Source: Micavibrio_A sp041655955
Lineage (GTDB): Bacteria; Pseudomonadota; Alphaproteobacteria; Micavibrionales; Micavibrionaceae
NCBI GenBank assembly: GCA_041655955.1
Contig: JBBAEN010000001.1
Location: 496,001-560,000, forward strand
Reading direction: 5' to 3'
Length of the DNA stretch: 64,000 nt
Shown here: piece by piece, positions 26,188 to 34,756 of the stretch
How the letters are laid out: every line of letters starts with the position of its first letter
How positions within the stretch are numbered: the first letter of the stretch is position 1
Position numbers and translations under genes: made by a program
Notes under the pieces: generated by a model
Database searches by the model: none
What the model was told of the DNA's origin: nothing
Seen by the model: the letters and a program-made list of their open reading frames with translations, nothing else

Positions 26188-26676
26188 ATGACAGAACCAC
26201 GCCCTATCCACCCCCAAACACGCATCGGGCATGTCCATCTCAAAGTCGCCGATCTGGATCGCGCCCTGGGTTTTTACCGTGATGTTCTCGGCCTTACCGA
26301 AACGCAAAGACACGGCAACAGCGCCGTGTTCCTTGCCGCCGGCGATTACCACCATCATATCGCCATCAACACATGGGAAAGCAAGGGCGGCTCCCCGCCG
26401 CCGCCGGGCAGCACGGGCCTTTACCACACGGCCATTCTCTATCCCACCCGCGCGGAGCTTGCGGACGCCCTGCGCCGCATCATGGCGGCGGGATTGCCCC
26501 TCGACGGCGCAGCGGATCACGGCGTCAGCGAAGCGCTCTATTTGCGCGACCCCGATCAGAACGGCGTTGAATTATATTGGGATAAACCGCGCGAGCAATG
26601 GCCCTTTACCGAAGACGGCAAGCTGGAGATGGTGACGCACAGGCTGGATCTGGAAGATCTCCTGAAGGCCCGCTAA
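26188..26676 (+). CDS. VOC-family (glyoxalase/extradiol dioxygenase fold) protein
   Basis: A 162-residue protein with one long vicinal-oxygen-chelate domain. Putative metal ligands are the His of IGHVHLKV (near residue 16), the His in YHHHIAI (near 58) and the Glu of GVELYWD (near 131). It most resembles CatE-like catechol-2,3-dioxygenase relatives, but the substrate cannot be assigned; VOC members include dioxygenases, glyoxalases and antibiotic-binding proteins. The ATG at 26188 with AAAGGA seven bases upstream is chosen over the longer open frame from 26104. Single-gene unit. Confidence 0.8.
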   Translation: MTEPRPIHPQTRIGHVHLKVADLDRALGFYRDVLGLTETQRHGNSAVFLAAGDYHHHIAINTWESKGGSPPPPGSTGLYHTAILYPTRAELADALRRIMAAGLPLDGAADHGVSEALYLRDPDQNGVELYWDKPREQWPFTEDGKLEMVTHRLDLEDLLKAR

Positions 26677-26695
26677 AGCAGCCCCCGAAGGCGCC

Positions 26696-27133
26696 TTAAT
26701 CTTCCCACCAGATCTCGCAATTATAGTTCCAGCACAGCTCTTCACCGGCCTTCACGTCATGGAGCGCAGTCACGGTCATGGTGTATTTGTCAAAGTCCTG
26801 GTCGAGAAGGATGTTCGGCTCGGCGGCATGATTATACATCATGATATAGCCGAGCGGCATGCAAAATTCCTCATCCTCGTAATTGCCGTCCCATTCGAGC
26901 AGGTAGCCGTCCGGCGCATTGCCGTTCTGGACAACGGATTCTTTGGATACGGGAATGACGGGAGCAATCTCGATGACCTCCCCCTTGGCGAAATCGCGCA
27001 AGGCGAAAACGCCGCGGCCTTTTTCTTCGTTAATCTCGCGCCATGCAATATCGGCGCCCGCGATGGTTTCGGCACGGTTGGCGGCGGTTTTCGCCTGCCA
27101 GTCCATCATTTTCCGGACGGTATTGTTTTTCAT
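26696..27133 (-). CDS. SET-domain protein (putative lysine methyltransferase)
   Basis: A 145-residue protein with a compact SET domain. It has the RGVFALRDFAKGEVIE N-terminal SET strand, the YNHAAEPNI motif corresponding to the SAM/pseudoknot NHSxxPN signature, and the GEELCWNYN motif corresponding to GEELxxDY. A catalytic Tyr is present in the last motif. The substrate is unknown. The start at 27133 is supported by AGGAGAGG eight bases upstream; the open frame continues to 27172 but has no better site. It is convergent with the VOC gene and divergent from the glycerophosphodiesterase gene. Confidence 0.8.
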   Translation of the reverse strand: MKNNTVRKMMDWQAKTAANRAETIAGADIAWREINEEKGRGVFALRDFAKGEVIEIAPVIPVSKESVVQNGNAPDGYLLEWDGNYEDEEFCMPLGYIMMYNHAAEPNILLDQDFDKYTMTVTALHDVKAGEELCWNYNCEIWWED

Positions 27134-27292
27134 TGTCACACCTCTCCTCTTGCTTGCAGTCTTCATAGCCAAACCAACGGCAAAAGGCCAGAAAAATTCC
27201 GTCCGGCCATTTAAGGCGGGACTCGGAATTATAAAGCGCCGGTGCTATGCTCCCGGCCAGTTCCGCCCCTGTCATGCCATAAGGATGAAACC

Positions 27293-28045
27293 ATGCGCCT
27301 GAAACTTCCCAACGTCATCGGCCATCGCGGCGCCAAGGCCTACGCCCCTGAAAACACGATTGAGAGCATTGAAACCGCCGCAAGCATCGGCGTGGAATGG
27401 GTCGAACTGGACGTCAAGCTGACCCGCGACGGCGTGCCGATTATCTTCCATGATGAAGAGCTGGAGCGCACGACCAACGGCTCCGGCCTCGTCGCCCACA
27501 CGGATTACAAGGATATTGAAAATCTTGAGGCCGGCAACTGGTTCGGCGACAGTTTTGCAGGGGTCAAAATCCCGACGCTGGAAGAAGCGGTCGATGTCAT
27601 CCTCAAACACGGCATGGGATTCAACCTTGAAATCAAACCCTGCCCCGGCCGCGAAAAGGAAACGGCGGAAGCCGCACTCGATCTTATCTCGCAAATCTGG
27701 GACGAGCCGGAAAAGCTCCTCATCTCCTCCTTCCAGCATGTCAGCCTTGAAGCCGCCATGGATCTCGCGCCCGATTATGCCCGCGGGCTTTTGATCGGCG
27801 GGGAGGATATGCCGGAAAACTGGAAAGATCTCGCCGATTATCTGGATGTGACCACAATCAATCTTGGCTCCCGCCTCGTCACCCGCACGATTGCCGACGA
27901 GGTGATGGATCTTGAAAAACCCCTGCTCGTTTACACGGTCAACGATCCGATGGAAGCCCGCCGCCTGCAACGGCTTGGCGTCGATGGATTTTTTTCGGAC
28001 AATCCCGACATCATCATGGAAAACCTCGCGGGCGGGCTGAATTAA
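27293..28045 (+). CDS. Glycerophosphodiester phosphodiesterase
   Basis: A 250-residue TIM-barrel enzyme that hydrolyses glycerophosphodiesters to glycerol-3-phosphate and an alcohol. The GDPD signature is intact: HRGAKAYAPENT near the N-terminus (catalytic His and the Glu of PEN), then EWVELDVKLTRDG (metal-binding Glu/Asp), then FHDEELERTTNG (second catalytic His). No signal peptide, so it is the cytosolic UgpQ type. The ATG at 27293 with AAGGA eight bases upstream is preferred over an upstream GTG in the same frame. Confidence 0.9.
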   Translation: MRLKLPNVIGHRGAKAYAPENTIESIETAASIGVEWVELDVKLTRDGVPIIFHDEELERTTNGSGLVAHTDYKDIENLEAGNWFGDSFAGVKIPTLEEAVDVILKHGMGFNLEIKPCPGREKETAEAALDLISQIWDEPEKLLISSFQHVSLEAAMDLAPDYARGLLIGGEDMPENWKDLADYLDVTTINLGSRLVTRTIADEVMDLEKPLLVYTVNDPMEARRLQRLGVDGFFSDNPDIIMENLAGGLN

Positions 28046-28133
28046 ACAAAAATTTAAAATTTCTTTTTTGGAACCTTCAAGCGGCGCATCCGATTGGAGA
28101 GGCGTACCATGAAACCAAAAAAGGAGGCTTGTC

Positions 28134-28295
28134 ATGGCTAATCAAAACCCACAAAACAACCTGTCGCGCGAGGCCCGAAGCAAGGGCGGTCAAAACTCCC
28201 CCGGGAATTTCAAAAACGATCCCGAACGCGCCGCAGAAGCAGGCCGTAAGGGCGGTCAAAGATCGCGCGGCGGCGGACGCCAGCCCCAGGAATAG
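28134..28295 (+). CDS. KGG-motif stress protein, YciG/con-10-like
   Basis: A 53-residue, very hydrophilic, Gly/Asn/Arg-rich protein with two copies of the KGG motif (ARSKGGQNSPGNFKNDPERA, then AGRKGGQRSRGGG). This is the domain layout of YciG and con-10 stress-induced proteins, usually controlled by general stress regulators and thought to be intrinsically disordered. It is clearly real: an AAGGAGG site lies six bases before the ATG and a strong terminator follows. It is too short for routine gene calling. Confidence 0.85.
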   Translation: MANQNPQNNLSREARSKGGQNSPGNFKNDPERAAEAGRKGGQRSRGGGRQPQE

Positions 28296-28320
28296 GCGCG
28301 GCGCCAGCACTGCATAAAGA

Positions 28321-28350
28321 AACGGGGCCTTCATGGCCCCGTTATCTTTT
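28321..28350. terminator. Bidirectional terminator between KGG gene and fabI
   Basis: A 9-bp stem (AACGGGGCC at 28321–28329 with GGCCCCGTT at 28335–28343) with a TTCAT loop and T-rich sequence on both sides. It ends the KGG gene on the plus strand and fabI on the minus strand. Confidence 0.88.
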
Positions 28351-28365
28351 CATCCGCATCTTTTA

Positions 28366-29190
28366 TCAGTCGCCGTTTTTAAACAGCCCCTGTATCTGAT
28401 CCGCCGTCGGCATGCCTACGGCGTTAAAGCCGCAATCGACATAATGGATTTCACCCGTCACCGCGCCGGACAGGTCGGACAGGAGGTAAAGCCCCGTCCC
28501 GCCCAGTTCTTCCAGCTCTACCGAACGGCGCAAGGGCGCGGTCATGACGTTATATTTGAACGTCGTACGGGCGGAACCGATAACGGCCCCCGCAAGCGTC
28601 CTCATCGGCCCTGCGGAAATAGCGTTGACGCGGATTCCTTCCGGCCCCAGATCGGCGGCGAGATAGCGCACAGACGCCTCCAGCGCCGCCTTGGCCACGC
28701 CCATGACGTTGTAATTCGGCATGGCTTTTTCCGCGCCGTAATAGGTGAGCGTCACCGCAGAGCCACCCTCTTTCATCAAAGGCGCGGCATGTTTCATCAC
28801 CGACGTGAAGGAATAGCAGGATATATGCATCGAGGTCAGGAAGTTCTGAAGGCTCGTATCGACATAGCGGCCTTTCAATTCTTCCTTGTCCGAATAAGCG
28901 ATCGCATGGACGATGAAATCAATCCCGCCCCATTCTTTTTTCAACGTGTCAAAGACGTTGGCGATATCTTCTTCTTTCGACACGTCGCAATTGATAAGGA
29001 TTTTCGAGCCAAGCGTTTCCGTGAGCGGCTTAACGCGCTTGCCGAACGCGTCGCCCTGATAGGTAAAGGCCATTTCCGCGCCGTGGCGGCTCAATGTCTG
29101 CGCGATGCCCCAAGCGATCGACTTTTCATTCGCGACACCCATGACGAGGCCGCGCTTGCCCTTCATAATCTCCGAACCTGTTGCACTCAT
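28366..29190 (-). CDS. fabI: Enoyl-[acyl-carrier-protein] reductase (NADH), FabI type
   Basis: A 274-residue short-chain-dehydrogenase-like enzyme that reduces trans-2-enoyl-ACP in the last step of each fatty-acid elongation cycle. The FabI nucleotide motif GVANEKSIAWG is at 18–28. The active-site residues align as Tyr150, Tyr160 and Lys167 (PNYNVMGVAK). It starts within 2 bp of the fabB stop with a GAGG site inside the end of fabB, so the two are translationally coupled. It ends the fabA–fabB–fabI unit. Confidence 0.95.
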   Translation of the reverse strand: MSATGSEIMKGKRGLVMGVANEKSIAWGIAQTLSRHGAEMAFTYQGDAFGKRVKPLTETLGSKILINCDVSKEEDIANVFDTLKKEWGGIDFIVHAIAYSDKEELKGRYVDTSLQNFLTSMHISCYSFTSVMKHAAPLMKEGGSAVTLTYYGAEKAMPNYNVMGVAKAALEASVRYLAADLGPEGIRVNAISAGPMRTLAGAVIGSARTTFKYNVMTAPLRRSVELEELGGTGLYLLSDLSGAVTGEIHYVDCGFNAVGMPTADQIQGLFKNGD

Positions 29191-29192
29191 GA

Positions 29193-30434
29193 TTATGCCT
29201 CGTATCGTGAAAGGGCCAGCGTCGCGTTCGTTCCGCCAAAGCCGAAAGAATTGGAAAGGATAGTATTATGCTTCACGCCGTCAATGCGCTCCCGCGCTAT
29301 CGGCATGCCCGCTGCACCTTCGTCGAGATCCTCGATATTGATGCTTGGTGCGACGAAATCATTTTTCATCATCAGGATCGAATAAATCGTTTCCTGAACG
29401 CCCGTCGCGCCAAGGCTATGACCGGTCATGGATTTGGTGGAGCCGATATGGGGCATGGCCTGATCCATAGAACCGAACACCGAACGAATGGCCTCAAGCT
29501 CCGTAATATCGCCCGCGGGCGTCGATGTGCCGTGGGTGTTGATATAGGTCACGGGCGTTTTGACGGTCGCGAGCGCCTGTTTCATGCAGCGTACGGCCCC
29601 CTCGCCGCTCGGCGCGACCATATCCGCCCCGTCGGACGTCGCGCCATAGCCGGTAATTTCCGCATAGATTTTAGCGCCGCGCGCCAAGGCATGGTCAAGG
29701 CTTTCCACCACCACCACGCCCGCGCCGCCGGCAATGACGAACCCGTCGCGGTTGGCATCATAGGCGCGGCTTGCGCGTTCGGGCGTGTCATTATATTTGG
29801 ACGACATCGCGCCCATCGCGTCGAACAGGCAGGAAAGGCTCCAGTGAAGCTCCTCACCGCCGCCGGCAAACACGATGTCCTGTTTGCCGAGAATAATCTG
29901 TTCCGCCGCATTGCCGATACAATGCGCGGAAGTGGAACAGGCGGAGGAGATCGAATAATTCACGCCCTTGATTTTGAAATTCGTCGCAATCGTTGCGGAG
30001 TTGGTCGAGGACATGCAGCGCGGAACGCGGAACGGGCCGACCCATTTCGTCGCTTTTTTCTCGCGGACAATGTCGGCGGCTTCGACCTGGTTGCTGGTGG
30101 ACGGGCCGCCGGAACCCATGATAATGCCCGTGCGCTCGTTCGACACGTCGGAATCTTCAAGGCCGGAATCCCGGATCGCCTGCTCCATCGCCAGATGGTT
30201 ATAGGCCGCCCCGTCGCCCATAAAGCGCAGGAGGCGCTTGTCGATATTCGCCGCCAGATCGATGTCGGGCTTGCCGTGGACTTGCGAGCGGAAACCAAGC
30301 TCCGCCATTTCCGGGGAAAAGCTGATGCCGGATTTTCCGGCTTTGAGGGACGCCAGCACCGCATCCGCATCATTCCCGATGCAGGAAATAATTCCGATAC
30401 CTGTGATAACCACGCGTTTTTGAGTATGAACCAT
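29193..30434 (-). CDS. fabB: 3-oxoacyl-[acyl-carrier-protein] synthase I
   Basis: A 413-residue thiolase-fold condensing enzyme that elongates acyl-ACP with malonyl-ACP. The Cys-His-His triad is Cys166 (SSACSTSA), His301 (INTHGTSTPAGD) and His339 (SMTGHSLGATG), typical of KAS I/II. Its position between fabA and fabI identifies it as FabB, the enzyme needed with FabA for the anaerobic route to unsaturated fatty acids. The 106-bp gap to fabA has no terminator, so a single transcript is likely. Confidence 0.95.
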   Translation of the reverse strand: MVHTQKRVVITGIGIISCIGNDADAVLASLKAGKSGISFSPEMAELGFRSQVHGKPDIDLAANIDKRLLRFMGDGAAYNHLAMEQAIRDSGLEDSDVSNERTGIIMGSGGPSTSNQVEAADIVREKKATKWVGPFRVPRCMSSTNSATIATNFKIKGVNYSISSACSTSAHCIGNAAEQIILGKQDIVFAGGGEELHWSLSCLFDAMGAMSSKYNDTPERASRAYDANRDGFVIAGGAGVVVVESLDHALARGAKIYAEITGYGATSDGADMVAPSGEGAVRCMKQALATVKTPVTYINTHGTSTPAGDITELEAIRSVFGSMDQAMPHIGSTKSMTGHSLGATGVQETIYSILMMKNDFVAPSINIEDLDEGAAGMPIARERIDGVKHNTILSNSFGFGGTNATLALSRYEA

Positions 30435-30540
30435 GTTTTTTCCTTAATAATCTTTCCCGTCTGTACGGGCGCATAAAGCAAAGAACAAAAATTCCTTGCC
30501 CCATGGAATAGTCCCGCTCACAGGATAAATACGTAAAATC

Positions 30541-31101
30541 TTACGCGGGCGACAGGGAAGCCGTGTTGTCGAATAAGCCGACCTTCAGGTCTTTGGCTTC
30601 GTAAATCACCTGCCCGTCCGCTTCGACGCGGCCATCGGCGACGCCCAGAACCAGCTTGCGGTTGATAACGCGCTTGATGTCGATGACATATTTTACGAGC
30701 CTGGTCGATGGCAATATCTGGCCTGTGAATTTCAGCTCACCCAACCCCAGCGCGCGGCCAGACCCGCTTGCGCCCGTCCAGCCAAGGTAAAAGCCGAGAA
30801 GCTGCCACATCGCATCGAGGCCGAGGCATCCCGGCATGACCGGATCGCCTTTGAAGTGGCATTCAAAGAACCACAAATCCTTTTTCACATCGAGTTCTGC
30901 GACGATTTCGCCTTTTTCATACGCGCCGCCTTCGGAGGCGATTCTGGTAATGCGATCGAACATCAACATCGGCGGCAACGGTAATTGCGCGTTGCCGGGG
31001 CCGAACAGCTTGCCTTTGCCGCACTCAATGAGATCTTCGAACGAATAGGAAGATTTAGGGACGAATTCCATGATTTTCTTAACTGTATCCTGCATTGACA
31101 T
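30541..31101 (-). CDS. fabA: 3-hydroxydecanoyl-[acyl-carrier-protein] dehydratase/isomerase
   Basis: A 186-residue hot-dog-fold enzyme that dehydrates 3-hydroxydecanoyl-ACP and isomerises trans-2- to cis-3-decenoyl-ACP, the branch point to unsaturated fatty acids. Active-site His82 (ECHFKGDPVMPG) and Asp96 (LGLDAMWQL) have the exact 14-residue spacing of the E. coli pair His70/Asp84. The open frame extends to 31164; the ATG at 31101 (MSMQDT) gives a length close to family norms, though its ribosome-binding site is poor. First gene of fabA–fabB–fabI. Confidence 0.93.
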   Translation of the reverse strand: MSMQDTVKKIMEFVPKSSYSFEDLIECGKGKLFGPGNAQLPLPPMLMFDRITRIASEGGAYEKGEIVAELDVKKDLWFFECHFKGDPVMPGCLGLDAMWQLLGFYLGWTGASGSGRALGLGELKFTGQILPSTRLVKYVIDIKRVINRKLVLGVADGRVEADGQVIYEAKDLKVGLFDNTASLSPA

Positions 31102-31391
31102 ACGAAAACACATAGCGGGGAAAGTCACCGGAATCAAGGCGGAAAACCACCTAAAGACGCGCACCGCCTTTTTTAATCTTTAGGGGCAAGGAAGCAAAGG
31201 GCGCGGCGCTTTCACATAGGCCCCGCAACCCGCCTGCCTGCCCCCTAGCCGCCTGCCCGCTCTCCCTATAGGAAGCCCGCCGCCGCATGGATACCGCGGC
31301 GCCCGCCATCACCGCCCTTTTCCAAACCGGGCGCGGCCCCGCGCCGGACGCGCGGGATTTCAAGCTCTCCATAGGTTCCCCGGCTATGTTT
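31102..31391. other. Intergenic region with no supported gene
   Basis: About 290 bp between fabA and the unknown gene ending at 31392. It is very C-rich on the plus strand with CCTGCC-type repeats around 31220–31260. Open frames on both strands lack ribosome-binding sites and family features. It should hold the fabA promoter, but I see no clear consensus. Confidence 0.35.
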
Positions 31392-32366
31392 TCAGGCCAT
31401 AAAGGCATATTCGACGCAAACGCTCTTATAGCTCTCCGTAATCGCGGACATGGCCAAAGGCTTTGCGATGGCCGGCTCCAGCTCAGGCTTTTTGCCGCCC
31501 GCGGCGATGGCCAGCATCCGCCCCGCCGCCTTGGCGCAAGCGACGGCCTGATCGTCCAGATCGTGCATTTCAATCGCTTTGAAGAACCCGCCGCAAATCG
31601 GTTCAATATCGCGGATGAGCGTGAGCGGGGGATTGGCGGGCGTGTCGTTGGCCGGAAGGCCGAAACGCCAGTCCGTCGTCGCGCACAGCCCGTGGCGGAC
31701 GGCTTCCTGCGTCATGACATAGGCCGTTTGATCCAGCAAATCCGGCAAATCCGGCCCGCGGAACCAGCAGCACTGGTTGCGCCCCTCATGGCTTTGCGCG
31801 AGCTTATAGCCCGACGCGCCCGCAAGCGCGGCGACGCTCTCGCTTAATTTCCATTTGGAGGTGCCGATGCGCTGCTCGATGACCGCGTCGCATAATTCCT
31901 GCGCGGCCAGCTCGAACGCCATGGCCTTATAGGTCGCCTCGACGATAAGGCGGAAGGATTCCCCGCGCGGCTGCCCGAACATTTCCCAGCGGGCGAAGCT
32001 TTGTTGGATCAGCACCAGAACCATATTCTGGAATTCATAGGCGCATTCGTCCCAGTCCTCGAAAAATTCACGGGTCATGGAGCGCCCCTGCTCCGCGTCA
32101 AAGTCGATAATGGCGGACGGGGGCAAGGCACGCTCCCCCAACGGCCCCGCATAGGGTTCGCAATCCAGCAGGTCTGCAAGGCGGGCGAATGCCCCCTCCA
32201 GTGCCTCCTCGCAATTATCGAAAAGAAAGGCGCATTCGACGAGCATCCCGGCATAAAGCATCATGGATTTCATCGAATCCGTCCCCATTTCAGGCTCTAC
32301 GGACAGGGCCTGAATCGCAGTATGAATCCGGATGGCCACATTGGCCTCGGCGGAATGTGTCAGCAT
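31392..32366 (-). CDS. Hypothetical protein, 324 residues
   Basis: A 324-residue mostly helical protein with no signal peptide or membrane segment and no domain I recognise. It is moderately rich in Cys, Trp and acidic residues: DNCEEALEG near the start, then FEDWDECAYEF, then NQCCWFRGPDLPDLLDQ in the middle. The long uninterrupted frame with normal codon use, and the AGAGAT-like site before the ATG, support it as real. It lies about 100 bp downstream of the SH3 gene on the same strand, so they may be co-transcribed. Confidence 0.7.
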   Translation of the reverse strand: MLTHSAEANVAIRIHTAIQALSVEPEMGTDSMKSMMLYAGMLVECAFLFDNCEEALEGAFARLADLLDCEPYAGPLGERALPPSAIIDFDAEQGRSMTREFFEDWDECAYEFQNMVLVLIQQSFARWEMFGQPRGESFRLIVEATYKAMAFELAAQELCDAVIEQRIGTSKWKLSESVAALAGASGYKLAQSHEGRNQCCWFRGPDLPDLLDQTAYVMTQEAVRHGLCATTDWRFGLPANDTPANPPLTLIRDIEPICGGFFKAIEMHDLDDQAVACAKAAGRMLAIAAGGKKPELEPAIAKPLAMSAITESYKSVCVEYAFMA

Positions 32367-32466
32367 ATCTCTATCGTGTGTTTATTTAAAGAATGGAGGG
32401 GGTTAGGCAGAAAACTTCAGGCTGTGGATCATTCTGTGGATAACAAAACGAATCACCCTTACAAAG

Positions 32467-33063
32467 TTAGTCGAAATCCTCGGAATCGTAAACTCCCCAG
32501 AGGAACTTTCTTTCCGCCCAGCCCGTATAGCCGGCGGCCATGACCTGGCACCAGCCCCCCTGACAACGGTGGGCGCGGGCGATAACGGACGGCTCCAGAT
32601 GCGCGATTGGCCGCGAATCCGCGTCCGGCGCGCGGCGCACCGGAAGACGCGCCTCGCCTTTCACGACGATATGCCGCTCGCCGGAAAGCAGGGATTGGTG
32701 AATCCACCCGTCATCGCCGTCCATATCGCGGATTTTGCGCCATGTGTCGAATTCCTGCACGATTTCAACCGGCATATTCTTGCGCTGGTAAACCCATTTG
32801 ATGGGGTAGCGCAGGGCCGGCCCCGTCCGCACGAAGACCTTATCCGAAGCGAGGCTCACGAAACGCGGGATCGGCAGGCCGGAGGAATTGGCCTTGCGGC
32901 CCCGCGCGGCAGCGCCCCCCGTTCCCGCCGCCTCGTCACTGCCATCGACGGCCAGCGTGCCTTGCGACGGGGCGGCGACGGTTCTCGGCCCGTCCTGCGC
33001 CATGGCGGGCGCCGCCAGAAAGACGAAAAAACAGAAAACGGAAAGGATGATTTTTTTACCCAT
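32467..33063 (-). CDS. Secreted bacterial SH3-domain protein
   Basis: A 198-residue protein with a Sec signal peptide (about 1–22, ending AMA), a Gly/Ala-rich disordered linker (to about 60) and two consecutive SH3-like repeats (about 65–125 and 130–190; Pfam SH3_4/SH3_3 type). The repeats begin RFVSLASDKVFVRTGPALRY and EARLPVRRAPDADSRPIAH. Such proteins act in the periplasm, often binding peptidoglycan stems or accompanying wall hydrolases. Alphaproteobacteria commonly carry this stand-alone type; its partner is unknown. Confidence 0.82.
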   Translation of the reverse strand: MGKKIILSVFCFFVFLAAPAMAQDGPRTVAAPSQGTLAVDGSDEAAGTGGAAARGRKANSSGLPIPRFVSLASDKVFVRTGPALRYPIKWVYQRKNMPVEIVQEFDTWRKIRDMDGDDGWIHQSLLSGERHIVVKGEARLPVRRAPDADSRPIAHLEPSVIARAHRCQGGWCQVMAAGYTGWAERKFLWGVYDSEDFD

Positions 33064-33262
33064 AATCTAAACTGGATATGCTAAAACCACGTTGAGTTCA
33101 AGGGCAGGAGCAATAAGTTATGGACAAAAACCTTATATTCGGATTTTTGAAACATTCTCTGGAAACCGCATTCAAACAAACGGCGCAATTCGATCATAAT
33201 ACCATCCTGTTTTTTACGGGCGCGACAAGAACAGCGCTTGAGAAACCCGCCTTTCACCCGAA

Positions 33263-34411
33263 ATGAAACCTGCAAAGCCGCATATTAGCGTCGCGCCCAT
33301 GCTGGACTGGACGGACAGGCATTGCCGCTATTTCCACCGGCTGCTCTCCCCCCATGCGCGGCTTTATACGGAAATGGTGACGACGGGGGCGCTCCTCCAC
33401 GGCGACGCGGACAGGCATTTGCGGTGCGATCCGGCGGAAAAATACGTGGCGCTCCAGCTTGGCGGCTCGGAAGCAGAAGATCTCGCCCTTTGCGCAAAGA
33501 TGGGCGCGGATTACGGCTATGACGAAATCAACCTCAATTGCGGCTGCCCGTCGGAGCGCGTGCAAAAAGGCGCGTTCGGCGCCTGCCTGATGAAGGAGCC
33601 GGACATGGTCGCGCGCTGCGTCGAGGCCATGGCGAAGGCGGTCAATATCCCCGTCACGGTCAAATGCCGCATCGGCATCGACGATGTCGAAGCCGAACCT
33701 TTCCTGCGCGATTTTATCAGGGCCGTTTCAAACGCCGGCTGCGGCGCCTTCATCATCCATGCCCGCAAGGCATGGCTCAAAGGCCTGTCGCCAAAGGAAA
33801 ACCGCGATATCCCGCCGCTCGACTACACGCTTCCGGCCAAGATGAAGGCCGAATTCCCGCATCTTCACATCATCCTCAATGGCGGCATCAAGACCGTTGC
33901 GCAGATAAAGGATTTCCTCCCCCGCGCCGCGCCCGGCGGGGCTTTTACGGGCCAAGCGGATGATGCCGGCTGCGCGTGGTACATGGATGGCGACACCCCT
34001 GAAGATGGCGGCGAAGATAACGGCACGCTTAAAAATGGCGGCGAAGATGAAGATAAGGGCGCCTCTAAAAGCGCCCATAAAGACGCCTGTAACGATGATG
34101 CGCATTATGACGGCGTCATGATTGGCCGCGAAGCCTATCAGAATCCCGGAATCCTCCTCGCCATAGAGCGCGATATTTTCGGGAACGGCGAAACCCTTTC
34201 CATGGAAGAGGCCGTCCTTGCCATGATCCCCTATATAGAGCGGCAGATGCGCGACCACGGCACGCCGATGAAATCCATCACCCGCCATATGACCGGGCTG
34301 TTCTCCGGCCAGCGCGGCTCCCGCGCATGGCGGCGCGCCCTGTCCACCGAGCCGCACCATGAAGGCGCAGGCCCGCACATCCTTGAACAAGCGCTCGCCC
34401 GGCTTGGGTAA
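33263..34411 (+). CDS. dusA: tRNA-dihydrouridine synthase, DusA-type, with acidic insertion
   Basis: A 382-residue FMN-dependent enzyme reducing uridines (U20/U20a in the DusA class) of the tRNA D-loop. The N-terminal SVAPMLDWTDRHCRYFHR, the catalytic-Cys motif INLNCGCPSERVQKGAFGA, the VKCRIGIDD and HARKAWLKGLSPKENR motifs, and NGGIKT are those of DusA. Between FLP of the NGGIKT segment and DGVMIGREAYQNP lie about 62 extra residues (about 220–282), very rich in Asp, Glu, Gly, Lys and Ala, with internal repeats such as GGEDN/GGEDED. In ordinary DusA these motifs are only ~12 residues apart. The frame stays open and both flanks are intact, so the enzyme is probably functional with a loop extension. 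Confidence 0.9.
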   Translation: MKPAKPHISVAPMLDWTDRHCRYFHRLLSPHARLYTEMVTTGALLHGDADRHLRCDPAEKYVALQLGGSEAEDLALCAKMGADYGYDEINLNCGCPSERVQKGAFGACLMKEPDMVARCVEAMAKAVNIPVTVKCRIGIDDVEAEPFLRDFIRAVSNAGCGAFIIHARKAWLKGLSPKENRDIPPLDYTLPAKMKAEFPHLHIILNGGIKTVAQIKDFLPRAAPGGAFTGQADDAGCAWYMDGDTPEDGGEDNGTLKNGGEDEDKGASKSAHKDACNDDAHYDGVMIGREAYQNPGILLAIERDIFGNGETLSMEEAVLAMIPYIERQMRDHGTPMKSITRHMTGLFSGQRGSRAWRRALSTEPHHEGAGPHILEQALARLG

Positions 34412-34483
34412 TGTAATATCTTCAAATTTGCACCGGATGCCGAACTTTGCCATATTGCAAAAAGAAGGGCAGAGGATAAAAAC

Positions 34484-34663
34484 ATGGCAAAACAACCCCC
34501 GACGGACAAAATCAAGCATAGTTTCAATGCAGACGGGATTGATACGTCCGGCACTCCCAAAGATGGGGAACAAAAACCGGGCGGTAAAACACCGGTGGTT
34601 CTTTCCAACATAGCCCCCCTGATACGTAGATTGAAAAGCCATGTGGAATCCCCCGGCTTTTAG
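34484..34663 (+). CDS. Small hypothetical protein, 59 residues
   Basis: A short hydrophilic product beginning MAKQPPTDKIKHSFNADGID and ending in a basic helix (LIRRLKSHVES). An AGAGGA site six bases before the ATG and the lack of another gene in the 345-bp gap support it. No family is recognised. It precedes two other unknown genes in the same direction. It could still be a chance frame. Confidence 0.4.
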   Translation: MAKQPPTDKIKHSFNADGIDTSGTPKDGEQKPGGKTPVVLSNIAPLIRRLKSHVESPGF

Positions 34664-34756
34664 CACGCCCAATCCTCCAACATCTTCAAACACTTAAAAT
34701 TTGCATTTTTCGCCAGCTCATTGATAATGTAATCGGTTACCCTTTATCCAAGGACG

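Noticed and set aside
31287..31847. 186-codon plus-strand frame overlapping the 324-residue gene
   Set aside because: Mostly antisense to a longer frame with normal amino-acid composition; no ribosome-binding site.
32423..32443. Two TGTGGAT(A/C)A DnaA-box-like sites near 32.43 kb
   Set aside because: Only one is a perfect match and there is no AT-rich stretch or further box nearby, so I treat it as background.
33081..33275. 64-codon minus-strand frame between the SH3 gene and dusA
   Set aside because: No ribosome-binding site, no recognisable motif, and it overlaps the dusA start.
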